Shown one piece after another: positions 34,037 to 46,025 of a stretch of DNA of 64,000 bases. Under the pieces are notes generated by a model. It had not been told where the DNA came from, made no database searches, and saw only the letters and a list, made by a program, of their open reading frames with translations. The stretch is taken from positions 620,001 to 684,000 of the forward strand of contig JAHDVF020001313.1 in NCBI GenBank assembly GCA_022606425.2, written 5' to 3'. Each line of letters begins with the position of its first letter. Position 1 is the stretch's first letter. Source of the DNA: Lepidostoma basale. Its lineage: Eukaryota > Arthropoda > Insecta > Trichoptera > Lepidostomatidae. The translations under genes were made by a program, and so were the position numbers.

Positions 34037-34347
34037 TTAACCTCTCCGCTAGTGAGTTATTTTTTACTTAACTGTATCTGAGGAGTGAGTTATCGTGGCA
34101 AATGGTTGTCAATCTATGAAAAATTTCGATGGTTTTTGGTTGAATTTTCAGTTCGGTAATGCAGGGAACCACTTTAAATAATTGTAAAAGTTCGTGACAA
34201 AGTCCATAGATGTCAACAACAAACATATATTTGATTTAAATCAGACTACGCTTGTACTACAGCCGCGGACACGTCGGTGAATCCATACTCCTTTGAGACT
34301 TTTTTCAACTGGACGCGCCCGTGTGTCCATACTCAGGGAGAGGTTAA
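34037..34347. mobile_element. TTAA-flanked inverted-repeat MITE (311 bp)
   Basis: TTAACCTCTCCGCTAGTGAG at 34037 faces GGGAGAGGTTAA ending at 34347. TTAA at both borders plus short CCTCTCC inverted ends suggest a piggyBac-type non-autonomous element. No coding capacity. Confidence 0.5.
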
Positions 34348-34419
34348 GGAATTTTTGAGAAATATGTGATTTAAAAAGTGAACATTTTTATTTTGGAGTT
34401 CGCTTGGGAAACATTTGTG

Positions 34420-34784
34420 ATGGATTCGGCTATTACAGGTAAGTGTACAAATATACTAATTAAATATATTTTAGTAGGTTGAAAGTCATTTAATATTTTT
34501 GTAAATAATTCTTTGCTTTTAGTATACAAAATGGTTTTGGTTGTACTTCAGGACGTGCCCCCATGGTTTTATCGATTGTAACTGAAAAAAGAGCATTTGC
34601 GCTTATTAAATGCATCAAATTTGGCCGCAATCTCCCGTATAATCAATGTTTTAGGGTCAATGAATCATACTATTGCCAAACCACCTTATTTCAAGATAAA
34701 TTTATTTATCGAGTTGAGTTTTTAGAGTTGGTTGAGAAGGAGTTTGTTCACGAAACAACTGAATGGAGCTCGGGTGAAGGATAG
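34420..34784 (+). CDS. Possible two-exon small gene, 83 codons
   Basis: Exon 1 runs from ATG 34420 to 34438 (MDSAIT), with donor TTACAG|GTAAGT. Joining to acceptor TGTACTTCAG at 34551 keeps the frame and gives a total of 83 residues ending TAG at 34784 (GRAPMVLSIVTEK, FALIKCIKFGRNLPY, EFLELVEKEF). A second acceptor, TTTGCTTTTAG at 34522, gives only a 25-residue peptide. No family is recognised, no signal peptide or membrane span is seen, and no clear AATAAA follows. A longer gene with more exons or a transposon-derived frame are alternatives. Confidence 0.35.
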
Positions 34785-34999
34785 GATTCGTCATCGTAAT
34801 GAGTCCACTGATTTTTTATTTCTTCGAAATGTATTAGGTATGTTCTATGTTGCAATAATATAGAATATACATAAAAATAATACACTCCCAAGGCTAGATA
34901 GTAATAATTTGGGTAAGGAAATGAATCGAACCGTCAGGAGAAGAACATCGAACTGTGAAAAAAAAAACAACAGACAGTGGAGAGCGAGAAGTCCTGTCC

Positions 35000-35400
35000 A
35001 TCATATAGCGGGTCACGTGTGTCAGACCGTGCGAGATGGAGCGAGCGAGTTGTATGTATCATGACGTATGCTGTAGAGACGCGGGCTGACACTGTGCGAA
35101 CCAAGGGACTACTAAGAACATCGGAGATGAAGGTCCTAAGATCAATTACTGGAAAAACCCCCCGAGATCGTGTCCGCAACGTAGACATAAGGAAAACTTG
35201 CGAAATAGAGGATATCGTTCAGTGGAGTAGATCCAGAAGAAGCTACTGGAGGGACCATGTAGCCCGAATGGATGGTGACAGACTTGCATATACAGCCGCT
35301 TATGAAATCCCCTCCGGACACCGCCCACCTGGTAGACCGCCTAAGAGATGGAGGGACAGCTGGATCTCATCATCCGACGAGACATGATTTCTGTGTCACA
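35000..35400 (+). mobile_element. LINE family B 3' fragment
   Basis: A 136-codon frame carries [38 protein letters not shown] and [15 protein letters not shown], the C-terminal end of a common insect endonuclease/RT LINE. Relatives lie at 48930-49225 and 50400-50660. Confidence 0.85.
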
Positions 35401-36114
35401 GATCGTCAGATCTATTAAAAGAAGAATAAGTTAAATTAGCTAAAAATCGCTACCTGACGTAAAAAGTTTGACAATCGATGACGTCACGGGATATTTAAAA
35501 TGTTAACTTTTCCGTAGTTATTATAGTTAAATAGCTAATTGTGACAATTGGTTCACAGATTCCAGTATCGCTCGGTATTCGAGTAAAAAATAGTAATACA
35601 TTATTTGTAGGTGCAACCGTACCCGTACGGTCATACCACCGTCCAGGTTAATGTTATTATAATAAGCAATATTTGCTGAGCAGCAATTCCAAGTAAGTAT
35701 TATATTTTGCATTGATATTTGTATAGTGTTTCTTATGTTTTTTCGTTTGTAATACTTTCTAATTCTCAACAGCTTAAAACACTTAAAATTTGTTTTTACA
35801 CCACTTTATTTTAATAGGTTTTGATAGAGCTTCAGCACTTTTAGATAGAAACGTTTTTGGTTGTTTAAAATTAGGAGTTTCTGAGTATAAAAGTGTTTTA
35901 AATTATTTAAAAAAAAATTCCACATCACAAATTAAGTGCTTCATACGAAATTATACTTAATAATTTAGTTTGTCAAATAACCATCATCCAAGTCCTAAAA
36001 TAATCACGATAATATTAATTCAGGGTATTGATGGAGGATGATATAAGACGTAAATATCAAAAGTGTTCATATCTAGAATTTCCTGCATATATTGACTATT
36101 TGTAACATAAGTGT

Positions 36115-37200
36115 GAACGAAGAGAACTTTGAGCAGATGAGTGGATTTGTGTATTTAGGTAGCATTTTCACAGCGGATGGCCGAATGGATAGTGACGTCG
36201 AAAGAAGGGTTGGTACGGGTAACAAAGTGAATGGAGCTTTAAAAATAATTATTAGAAACTAGAATTGAATGGAGTTATGGTCTCAACCCTTATGTATGGA
36301 AGCGAAGCATGGAACAGGCAGAAGAAGGATGAGAGCAAAATAAATGCGGTAGAGATGAGGTCCCCAAGATGTATGTGTTGTAGAATGATGTATTGCAGAA
36401 TCTCAAATACGATATCTTTCTTATTCTACCATACATTACGGTTGAATAAGTAAATTCTACCATACATTAAGGTTTTATGAACAAAATTATGAAAGGATCG
36501 CTGCGTTGGTTCGGAGATATGGAGCGCATGGATGTAGAAAGAATGGTTAAGTATACGTTAATGATGTAAATGGAGTACTGAGTCGAGGCAGATCGAGGAA
36601 AACATCATCATCATCATCATCAGCCGTCTGTCATCCACTGCTGAATGTAGGCCTCTCCCAAAGCCCTCCACCGCCCCCTATCCATTGCCGCCCCCATCCA
36701 TCCATGTCCAGCAATCCTCTTCAGATCGTCGGTCCAGCGGGCAGGGGGACGTCCAACTCTACGGAATCCTGTACGCGGTCTCCACTCCAGAACCCGTCTT
36801 CCCCATCGGCTGTCAGTTCTCCGACAGATATGGCCAGCCCACCGCCACTTCGGCCCGCCTATCCGTAGAGCCACCTCAGTCACCTTGGTTTGTTGTCGAA
36901 TAAATTCGTTTCTAAATCTATCCCTCAAGGTTATTCCAAGCATGGCTCTTTCCATGGCGCGCTGGGCAACCTTGAATCTGTAGACTAGACCTTTTGGAGG
37001 AAAATTTGGAGGAAAACATGGCATGAATAAATTAATAAAATTTTAAAGGTTGGTCATGTTAGAAGTCGGAAGAAACGACGTGCGTGTATGACTCGTTGTA
37101 TGAATGTGGAGGAAGCTAGGGAGGTGTGTCAGGATGGAGTAGTGTGGCAGTCCATTCTCTCTGCCTACCTCTGCGGAGAAATGGCACGATGGTTTGTTGT
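36115..37200 (+). mobile_element. LINE family A fragment, split by another LINE
   Basis: Position 36115-36605 reads MSGFVYLGSIFTADGRM, LMYGSEAWN and KGSLRWFG, and continues after the insertion at 37009-37190 with GHVRSRKKRRACMTRCMNV and ILSAY. The end is a GATGGTTTGTTGTTG tail, as at 2100-2121. Frameshifts make it dead. Confidence 0.85.
36606..37008 (-). mobile_element. LINE family C 3' end inserted with 11-bp TSD
   Basis: GAGGAAAACAT at 36595-36605 is repeated at 37009-37019. The minus-strand insert encodes AMERAMLGITLRDRFRN, WRWAGHICRRTDSRWGRRVL, and VGRPPARWTDDLKRIAG. It ends in a (GAT)n tail at 36606-36620, the signature of target-primed reverse transcription. Confidence 0.88.
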
Positions 37201-38547
37201 TGTTGTCGTCATCAGTCCAATGAATTAAAAAGTTTTTTGTTAGTTTTCTTACTCATCAAAGTGCACACACGAAGAAAAATAAAATAGAAAGCGAGGTTAT
37301 CTTGTAATGTTTATTGGTTTTAAAAATTACAAAAAAGCATAATATACATTGTTTAATTCACAATGCGTATGTATTACATTATGGCTGATTCATAAAGAAT
37401 CACTAAATCAAAGATTATTAAATAAGTTTGTGTAATATTTATAACATCGAATAAATAATAATATTACAGGAAATATTTCATAGCCAAATTAGTTTTTTGT
37501 TGTTGGTAGCCGTTTGCATATCTACATGCCTAATAAATCAATAATATTGTAAAATGTTTTGAACAAAATGAATCACATTTTCTCGTCAAATTTTAGCAAT
37601 CAGCGATGTAGACATGCTGGCAGCATATTAACAATTATAATTTTAAAGAAATAACTATGTACGTAAACATTAATCTTGATTACACATAATAAAATAAGAT
37701 GAGGTGACTTCAATAGATTAGGGTCATACAACACATATTTTGTTATCATTATGCATGTAAATACATAAAAATAACAATGGCAATCTGATATTAGAACCAT
37801 GGAATACGATTAGTATGGATCTATACACAAAATGTAATATCATACCGCACATCGATTATAATAGAATTCTTAAAGGACGTAAGGAGTTCGCACTAGAAGT
37901 TTTTTTTTCTTTTTGATACCAAAATCAAACCTCACACGTTGTGTCACAAATTTGTAATACAATGAAAATTAAGACATGATTTATATAGCTATTGCTCACT
38001 GCCTCAGTACATCCTTTTTTCTGTTGTCCTCGCCCGTAGATGGCCAGCTTTACAGAAAATGCCATGTAAATACTATACACATTTAATAAAACTGTTCACT
38101 TGCAGTTTTAAAGAGATCAAATAAAAATTCAGTACGTACTTGTAGGAATAATGTCTAAAAAAATGTTTCAAGGAATGTGACATGTAATAATTTATTAATG
38201 TCAGATGGAGAGTTCTTCTAGGTAAACATATTTGCACACCCACTCAATGCACTCTTAGCAAATAGCAAATAAAGCATTCGGTAGAGTGGTTCTATTGGAG
38301 AGAAGTGTAAAAGAAACACTTATAACTTTGATACCCCGGATTTTTTGGCGATTTTCATAGATTTCACTTGTTTTATGAATATTGGTGTCAGAAACAAGTG
38401 GGACTAAGGACATTTATTTATATTTATTATACATATAATTGAAGTCTGGAAGTACTGACCTTAACAAAAAGTTCATCCATCACAACAAGTAATCCACTAT
38501 CAAATGGAATTTGAAAAATCAGAGCTCCCTCGTGGTATAGACACTGG
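37200..38547. other. Intergenic, no gene recognised
   Basis: AT-rich. A minus-strand AATAAA at about 37313-37308 could be a distal polyadenylation signal of an upstream minus-strand gene, but nothing ties it to one. Confidence 0.4.
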
Positions 38548-38889
38548 TTAAAGAGATACCTGAGTTTGGAGTTTGCACGAATTTGAATGTACGTGATACG
38601 TTCACTTTGACTGTACTATTCTGCGCTATCCCGTATCACGTACGCGCTTGAGAAAAAGCAATGTACCTAAAATGTACAAACTGTTAGGGATACGCGCGTG
38701 TGCCAACAACACTCGAGTACAAGTCTTCACAAATATGATAATTTTACTAGGGGCACGTGAAGTGTGTGGTCGAGTCTTTGACGTTTCGTAATTTAAAAAA
38801 ATAAAATTAATATAATTAAATTTAATTAATAAAAAACCTGCTTTTTTTTGCACGTTTCTCGGAAAATTACCTGAAGGTAGGGCGGTTAA
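38548..38889. mobile_element. TTAA-flanked MITE, copy 1 of a 0.3-kb family
   Basis: The interior from about 38585 to 38889 (TACGTGATACG to GGTAGGGCGGTTAA) is roughly 85% identical to 52635-52932. The 3' end GGCGG|TTAA is clear. The 5' TTAA at 38548 is less certain. Confidence 0.7.
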
Positions 38890-40100
38890 GACTCATCCAT
38901 GGGGCAGTATGGCATAGGAGATGTGTAGCATATTTTCAGCATCTCGAAACCATAAATTATACATCTGCAGGTAAACCGTCACTTGGTTAAAAACTGCAAT
39001 GTATGTTAAATCTAAAATATCAGTTTAGTACTTCAAGTCAAAGATTACATATGAATTGATAAAATATATTTATTTACAATAAATCACTAGCATTGCAGTC
39101 AACCATTATTGTATGTAGGGATTAATTATTTTTAATATGAAGTAAAACAATAGTTCAACTCTCTTAACTTTGGTTATTTTTTAATAGTGTCTCTCTCATT
39201 TGAGAACATAATGAAAAGGTGTTGCACACGCATCAAATATGTTTTAATGAATTGTATTGTCGGTGTATTACAAACAAAACTGTATTCCGAGGTAACCCTA
39301 GTGGTAGAAGTATTAATCAAACCGTACGCAAGTACCGGTACCTGGATTTTATGTATATCACAGTTAGCCATGCGCTGATGTAACCAGAGTAAAGCTAGTG
39401 ATCAAATAAATTGGTTATTTGAAAAAAGTTTTAGGATAACTATAAATATTTACACATCCATACAATAAAGTCAATCATGCTCTTCTTTGTAATTCAAATG
39501 TGATAAAAACAAAATAAATATTTTTAGCCTTAATAGTGAGGTTTTTCATGAAAAAGAAACTTCATAATATTGTCCTTAAGAGATAACAATTGTTTTTATA
39601 ATTAAACGAAATTTCATTTGCGGTAATACAAAAATAGAACAGATATGCAATAAAAACATGCAATAACCATGCTGGAAAAAAACCATTAAAGATCAGTCCA
39701 CAATCTTACCATTGAATACATTTCATAACAACAAATACAATAATTTAATGGCCGAGTTAACAATGGGTCAAGTCAATGATTTAAAAAATATACAAACGAT
39801 TCAAAGTATGCACTAAAGAGAAAACTTAAATAGTAACCTTAAAAGTAACTTATATAGAAAGTAGGTACAATAAGATATTTAATTATTTGGAAATTATGCA
39901 AAAAAATAAAACAATAACTTCGAACACAGTACTCTCATAGTATATCAATTGTGGTCAGGTACAAACGGTGAAGTACGAATTTTGGCAGTAACATGTTTTC
40001 CTCTGAGAATCCCCTCATAACATTTGTCTATGAATTGAAATACGTTACAAAGGAAATGTATTAATGTACATTTTGACTGATTCGAGATATCAAATCTGAT
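38890..40100. other. Intergenic, no gene recognised
   Basis: AT-rich spacer without coding potential or recognised repeats. Confidence 0.45.
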
Positions 40101-40214
40101 GTACACATACTCGAGCGCAAATTAACATTGGAGCTAAAGAATGAATAAAAAAACCCTGTAATTAGATTAGTATTACCTAACACTAGATATCCTCTATGAG
40201 TTTTGAGTCTGTAT

Positions 40215-40470
40215 GCTATAGAACCATAAAGGACCCATTGACAAAAGCCAGACTTCACTCGACAGGACATGTGAATTGTATGGGAGAAAATAGATGCCCA
40301 AGCGTACATGTATTGTGAAATTCTCGGCAAGCGCAAATTTGATGGACAAAAGAAGCATTTCAAGGATTGTTTGTGGGAGTCTTTGGCACTGTGCAACATC
40401 TCGGGTTGTTGGGAGCGGGTCTGTTCTGGAGTGGATGGTGCCACGGTAGCAAGGATCAGCATAATCTGAT
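40215..40470 (+). mobile_element. LINE relic (RTE-like ORF tail)
   Basis: Broken + strand frames give STGHVNCMGE, YCEILGKRKFDGQKKHFKDC and a LALCNI tail, resembling the C-terminus of insect LINE ORFs that read GHV.RM..R.PK..YCELS.GKR..GGQKKRYKD. Inactive. Confidence 0.5.
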
Positions 40471-40716
40471 CACATCGCTGATGATGTAAAGAAAGTGGAG
40501 GGTGAAGGATAGAGGGCTCGACCTAGAAGCCCAGCAACAAGGAATACCCGACAACATTTGATACTTGAGAGTCCAATTACAAAGCTTACCCAAATCTCAT
40601 ACATTTATGATAAATGACGAGTAGTTGATGCTAGTATAGTTTAAACAATTAGGTGGAAAGGTTTTGAGGTGGGCCAGGTAGCTTTACACTGTACAGTTTT
40701 TATTTCAACAGAATTA

Positions 40717-40934
40717 AGGCAGAAACATACTATTAACACGCCACGCCACCCGATACCGTGATGCGTGTTGAGTCGAATCAAATTGTATTGTTTTCTATGG
40801 ACAGAATCACACTATGAACACCCGACGCAACGCCATGCGCGCACACGCCACCCGATCCAGACGAGTTAGATCGACGTGTTGCCGATGGTGGGAGTAAACA
40901 CGCCACGTCGCGTGTTAATAGTATGTTTCTGCCT
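40717..40934. mobile_element. PIF/Harbinger-like MITE (218 bp)
   Basis: The ends AGGCAGAAACATACTATTAA and its inverse are near perfect over about 30 bp. TTA at 40714-40716 and 40935-40937 gives a 3-bp target duplication as in PIF/Harbinger. The GC-rich interior repeats ACGCCACCCGAT-like motifs. No ORF. Confidence 0.75.
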
Positions 40935-41279
40935 TTAATTAGAATTAAGTGTACACTTCCGTACTTTGCTTTTTAGGTTCCCACCCCTTGTCAATGGCTT
41001 GAAAAGCTATAAACTTACAAATCGATAATTTCATTGGATTTTTCAGTTCATGTATTTAATGTAAATTAAGATTATTAATATATTTATAGATATACAATTA
41101 CATATTTCAATTGGTAAAACTTGAAAACACAATTCATGAAAAAACAAAAATAATTAATTATTTTTATTAAAAAAAAAAAAAAAAAGCATGCATGAATAAT
41201 TAAAACTCAGTCAATACATTAGATATTGTTGGTCAAAGAGTAACAAAAGAAATGAATGATTCATCTGTCATAGTTTTCT

Positions 41280-41512
41280 GGAATAAAATAACCATTCTTC
41301 CCTCATCCACTCTATTTTCTAATATATACGTCCAAACAATTTTAATTACCTCAATTATCTGGCATATATTTTTTCATCGGTCATTATGTGCGTCTTTAAT
41401 AATAATAAGTCAAACCATCTCCCATGCGTTCCTGGTATTTTACCAGTTGTCAAATACATGCCTTAAACTGTAAATATGTTTGTAATGTCATTTGAGAAAA
41501 TAAACTTATTTG
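41280..41512 (+). repeat. Retroelement 3' end related to 1688-1949
   Basis: TCAAACCATCTCCCATGCGT and the tail GAGAAAATAAACTTATTTGA align with the nested insert near position 1830-1945. A second copy of the same non-LTR or SINE 3' end. Confidence 0.55.
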
Positions 41513-41804
41513 ATCAATGTACCTTTTTGTAAAAATAAAAATAAATAACAGTAGCCAGTTAAAAGTCTTTGGTTGTCAAAAGCTGATATATTAGCTTTTG
41601 CTACACCAGCGAGAAATGCTAAATCCAACAGATGGAAGTCATGATTTATAAAAGAATCATATAAATTTTAGACGTGAGGGAGTGAGTCAGTAGTACATAT
41701 TATTTACGATTTGGATATATATTTAACCTTTAAGTAGTGACGTGGGTGTCCCTCATACGGCACATTCACAAATTTGTTCCTTATTTCATTGTTATAAGTA
41801 ATTT

Positions 41805-41985
41805 ACCCCCGTGCGCCCTGCTAGCTTCGCGGTTTGTGATTCCAAACGGAAATTGTTAAAAAAAACATGCAAGATATGTCCATCGCGACTTAAGATGCGT
41901 ACTAAGTACACATGTGTAACATGTCGCAAGAAACTACTCAAATTTCAGCTTGATATATTTTTTGCTAATATTAGTTTATTTGTCA
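41805..41985 (+). mobile_element. piggyBac-type transposase C-terminal relic
   Basis: The frame reads CDSKRKLLKKTCKICPSRLK then TKYTCVTCRKKLLKFQLD, a C-x2-C ... C-x2-C arrangement like the cysteine-rich C-terminal domain of piggyBac transposases. The catalytic region is not found nearby. Confidence 0.5.
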
Positions 41986-41999
41986 TAAAAAACGAACTA

Positions 42000-44119
42000 A
42001 CTAACCATCACGCCATTTCCCCAGAGGGGTAGGCAGAGAGGATGGATCGCCACAATGGCCTGTCCTGGCATACCTCTCGGGCTTCATCTACATTCATACA
42101 TCGTACCATGCACGCACGTCGATTATTCCGACTTCGAATGTGGCCACCTTTTAGTAATTGATTAATTTGGTCATGCCATGTTTTCCTCGGTCGTCCTCGG
42201 CTTCTTTTCCCACTCACGCTGCTTGTGTACAACTTTTTAACCATTCTACTCTCATCCATTCATTCCATTTGTCCAAACCATCTCAGGGATCCTTTTTTAA
42301 TTTTATTCATGATGCAGTCATCTGCCTTACATTTCTTTCTTATTTCATCATTCGGTATTCTATCATACAACGTTTTCCAGCACATTCTTCTTAGTGATCT
42401 CATTTCTACGGCGTTTATCCAGCTTTCATCCTTCTTTTGCCAGCTCCAAGCTTCATTTCCATACATGAGGGTTGGCACTAAAACTCCATTGTGTACTGCC
42501 ATCTTTGCTACTGTGGATATATTTCTATTTGCAGTAATGACTTTGAGTGCGCCATTTATTTTATTCCCAGCACCAACCCTTTTTTCGATGTCTTTCTCCA
42601 TTTTTCCGTCTCTTGTAAACATGCTTTCGAGATACGTAAATTCAGTAACTTGCTCCAATTTCTCACCCATCGCACTTATATCACAAATCGTCATACATTC
42701 TTCTTTCTCGAAAACCATCACTTTAGATTTAAACACATTCATCACCAAGTCACTCTTTTTGCATGCCTCATACATCCTTGACACTAAGACTTGCAAATTT
42801 TCTTTACTGTCAGCGATTAACACAGTATCGTCTGCATATAACAAACAGCTGACTGACAAACAATTCATCTTAGCACCAGCGTCTATGCCTTCAAGTTCTT
42901 TCATACACTTGTCCAAGTATAGATTGAACAACCACAGGGACATCACACAACCCTGTTTGACACCTTTGGTAATGTCAAACCAAGATGTGACAGCCCCATT
43001 AATCCTGACACAAGCGGTGCTTCCCTCATAGAGGGATGCGACCACACGTATCAGTTTTGTGCCCACTCCATACTCGGCCAAGACCTTCCAAAGTTTTTTC
43101 CTATCAACTCGGTCATACGCTTTCTGCAGATGCACAAACGCACAGAAAAGTTTTCGGTCCTTGGCCAAAACCTTCTCTGTTAGACTGCGGAGTGCGAAAA
43201 TCTGGTCCATGCATCCACGTCCACTCATGAAGGCTCCTTGTACATCCCAAATCTTTCCAGATGTCACTTTCCTCACTCTTTCTATCAGTATCCTGCCGTA
43301 TAGTTTGCCAACGTAGCTCAGCAGACTGATGGCCCTGTGGCTCCCACAGTCTACACGGGCTCCCTTACCCTTGTAAAGAGGCATGATAACTGCTCTCCTC
43401 CAGTCCAGCGGAGTATACCCCTCCTCCAAACATTGGTTAAGGAGTCCGCAAAGCCATGCAAGAACCACCTGGCCACCACTCTTGACAAACTCTATTGCAA
43501 CGCAATCATATCCAACTGCTTTTCCACCTTTCATCATTTTCAATGCATTCTTCATCTCATTCATGCTTATTTCTTCTGTACTACTTACTTCATTTGTGTT
43601 CACAGCACTTACATTTTCTCTGGCATCCATAGCTACTACGTTACTGCCATACATTTCTTTAAAATAGTTCATCCATCTTTCTTGTACACTCTTATCATCT
43701 GTCAGCATTCTTCCGTCTTCTCCCAGAATTGCTTTAACACATCCGCTTTCCGAGGAGTTCCGAGATTTTTTAACCTCTTTCGAGAACATTTTCATATTCT
43801 CCTGGAAGTGGTGGGTGATTTTTTCTCCCTCTTCTATTTTAATCTTTTCCTTGCACTCTTTTACTCTCACTTTCACATTATTCTTACAAACCTTATATAT
43901 TTCTTTCGCTCTCATACATTTTTTACTATCGCCCTTATCCACTGCAAGCAAATTCTTCCACGCATCCTTTTTTTCTTTAACGCAGTTTTTGACGTCCTCT
44001 TTCCACCAAGCGTCACCATTCATTCTTCCTGTCTTACACGTCCCGCATATTTCTTTTGCTCCTTCATATAAACTTTCTTTCAGATGGTTCCATAATATAA
44101 ATACATAAATACATTTCAT
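42000..44119 (-). mobile_element. LINE family A, long copy with one internal stop
   Basis: Minus-strand frame from 44119 to 42260 (619 codons) continues after a single TGA (42262-42260) to 42008. It includes the linker before the RT (WWKEDVKNCVKEKKDAW), RT motif A (FCAFVHLQKAYDRV; His where the sister copy has Asp), motif C YADDTVLIAD, and the tail RGRPRKTWHDQINQL and AYPSGEMA. The endonuclease domain is absent, so it is 5' truncated. The substituted motif A Asp and the stop mean it is inactive. Confidence 0.92.
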
Positions 44120-45738
44120 TATATTTTTAAGTAAAAAAACAGTTCCTAAATAATGTTAAAAAATAGTTTATAAGACAAGCCTTAATCGTAAGACTGTTAT
44201 TATATGGCTTTAAAAAGTGCAAAATAAATGTTGATTTAGGATACATTTTGTTTTATTTTTTTATTCATCTCGTTACTAAATAGTGTTCATACATGTAATA
44301 ATCATCTGTACATGTTTTCATGTTAAAATTATATGAAATAATACCTACTATTACAGACCGTCTGCGAGTCGTCACATCACTATTAATAACCTGAACTAAC
44401 CAAGTCACTACTCAGGGCTAAGGTTGATAAAAGACAATTTATAAATTAAAAGTATCCCAAAATTGCGCAACCAAAGGGTTAAACAAATTAACATTGTATT
44501 ATGCGAATTGATGCAAAAATAATAAAAACAAGTAAATAAATAAAAATTCTAAAATTAACACGTAGGTACACCCAAGGGAAATAGAAATTTTTCATTTGAC
44601 CAACAACACTACAACATATGTATGTAATAAAATAATGCAATTAAATCTAACATAGGACATAAGTCAATAACATATTTTGGGCAAGTGGTTTGTCCTGAAA
44701 CATGCACAGACAATACCTTACATTTACTCATACACAATCATGGAGCAATAATATAAAATAGACATGTTATAAACATGCCTAAGTGGGGGTAACATGAATC
44801 AGCTTTGTGTAAATACATCAAAAATGATGACGTCCTTTAATAACATATGTTGAAAATTCATAATCAATGTATAATGGATTGAAAGAAATTGTAAAGAAAA
44901 AATAAAATTTATAAAATATTAAAATTGATATTGCACACACGTAAAATATTGAATGTATTTCAACATAATTGAAATTGATTTTGTTTATTTCAAACACATT
45001 TTTTATTGCATTTGTGAAAATATGAATTAAAAAAAAAAAGATATGCATAAGTCAAGTAGTTAAAATATAACCGAAACACAGATTATGCATAAGTCAAGTA
45101 GTTAAAATATAACCATTCACCAAAAGATTACACGTTCATATTCAGGTAGATGACTCAAACAATAAATAAAATAAAATGAAGTTCATATAAAATCTGAGAA
45201 AAGTCAAAACATTATGCATCTTGATTGCGTATAGTACCAGTGAAAGAAAAAATGACTCATTGTCAACATTATAATCTAAGTATAATAATCTTAATTTCAG
45301 TCTTGATATTGAAGAAATGTACAATCCCACAGTTAATATTTGACAGTGTTTCAAATCAGTGAAACTCCAATTGAAGTCTTTTATTAAAAATAAATTGGTA
45401 CATGCAGGAGATTTTGTTAGAAACATATTATGTAAAGGAAAATAGAGTACAAAAATTGATATTCTGACGAGATATAGATCATGATTAGCACTTACTTTCA
45501 CAATCAGCACATGGTCTGCTACTGAAATGTGTATATTTACAAAGTCAATAAATAAGATTGTTTCATGCACGAGTAAAATAATCGATTAAAGATACGTATA
45601 GTAAAAAATAACAAAAAGAACAACAGCCGTAACCAGTGACCAAATTGTCGGGGAGATTTCAATTGAAGTTTCACTGTCTGGCGATACTTCAATTGAAGTT
45701 TCACTGTTACGTATTATACAACTGGGATACATGGAGGG
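44120..45738 (-). other. ago 3'UTR and downstream spacer
   Basis: AT-rich non-coding sequence. Contains a direct tandem duplication (ATGCATAAGTCAAGTAGTTA, around 45041 and 45085) and a repeated TTCAATTGAAGTTTCACTGT at about 45659 and 45690. A minus-strand AATAAA at 45385-45380 is a candidate ago polyadenylation signal. Confidence 0.4.
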
Positions 45739-46025
45739 TTAATCATTGCACTTCTGGCAAGCTCCGGGCACGTCAAAGTTCAGGACCATCAGCTTAGTTT
45801 CTTCCGTGCCATTCCGCGATCCAACGGCGCACACCAGTTTGGTGGAGGAGGCGCGGATGCGCCACACCACGCCTCCCGATCCACCTGACTCTAGTGTCAC
45901 CAGGTTTCTGATGAACTCCCCGGTCTTTAAGTCCCACAGTTTCACGGTTCCATCGTCCGAAGAAGTTATAACAAAGCGGTTATTGGACTGCAGGCACGTT
46001 ACTGCGGACTGATGTTTATTTGGAC
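45739..46025 (-). CDS. ago: ago last coding exon (WD8, C-terminus)
   Basis: 287 nt from acceptor [57 protein letters not shown], and a short divergent tail [12 protein letters not shown] stop. Confidence 0.95.

Noticed and set aside
42225..44108. Several long + strand ORFs opposite the LINE
   Set aside because: Antisense shadows of the reverse-transcriptase frame. The minus strand carries the YADD motif.
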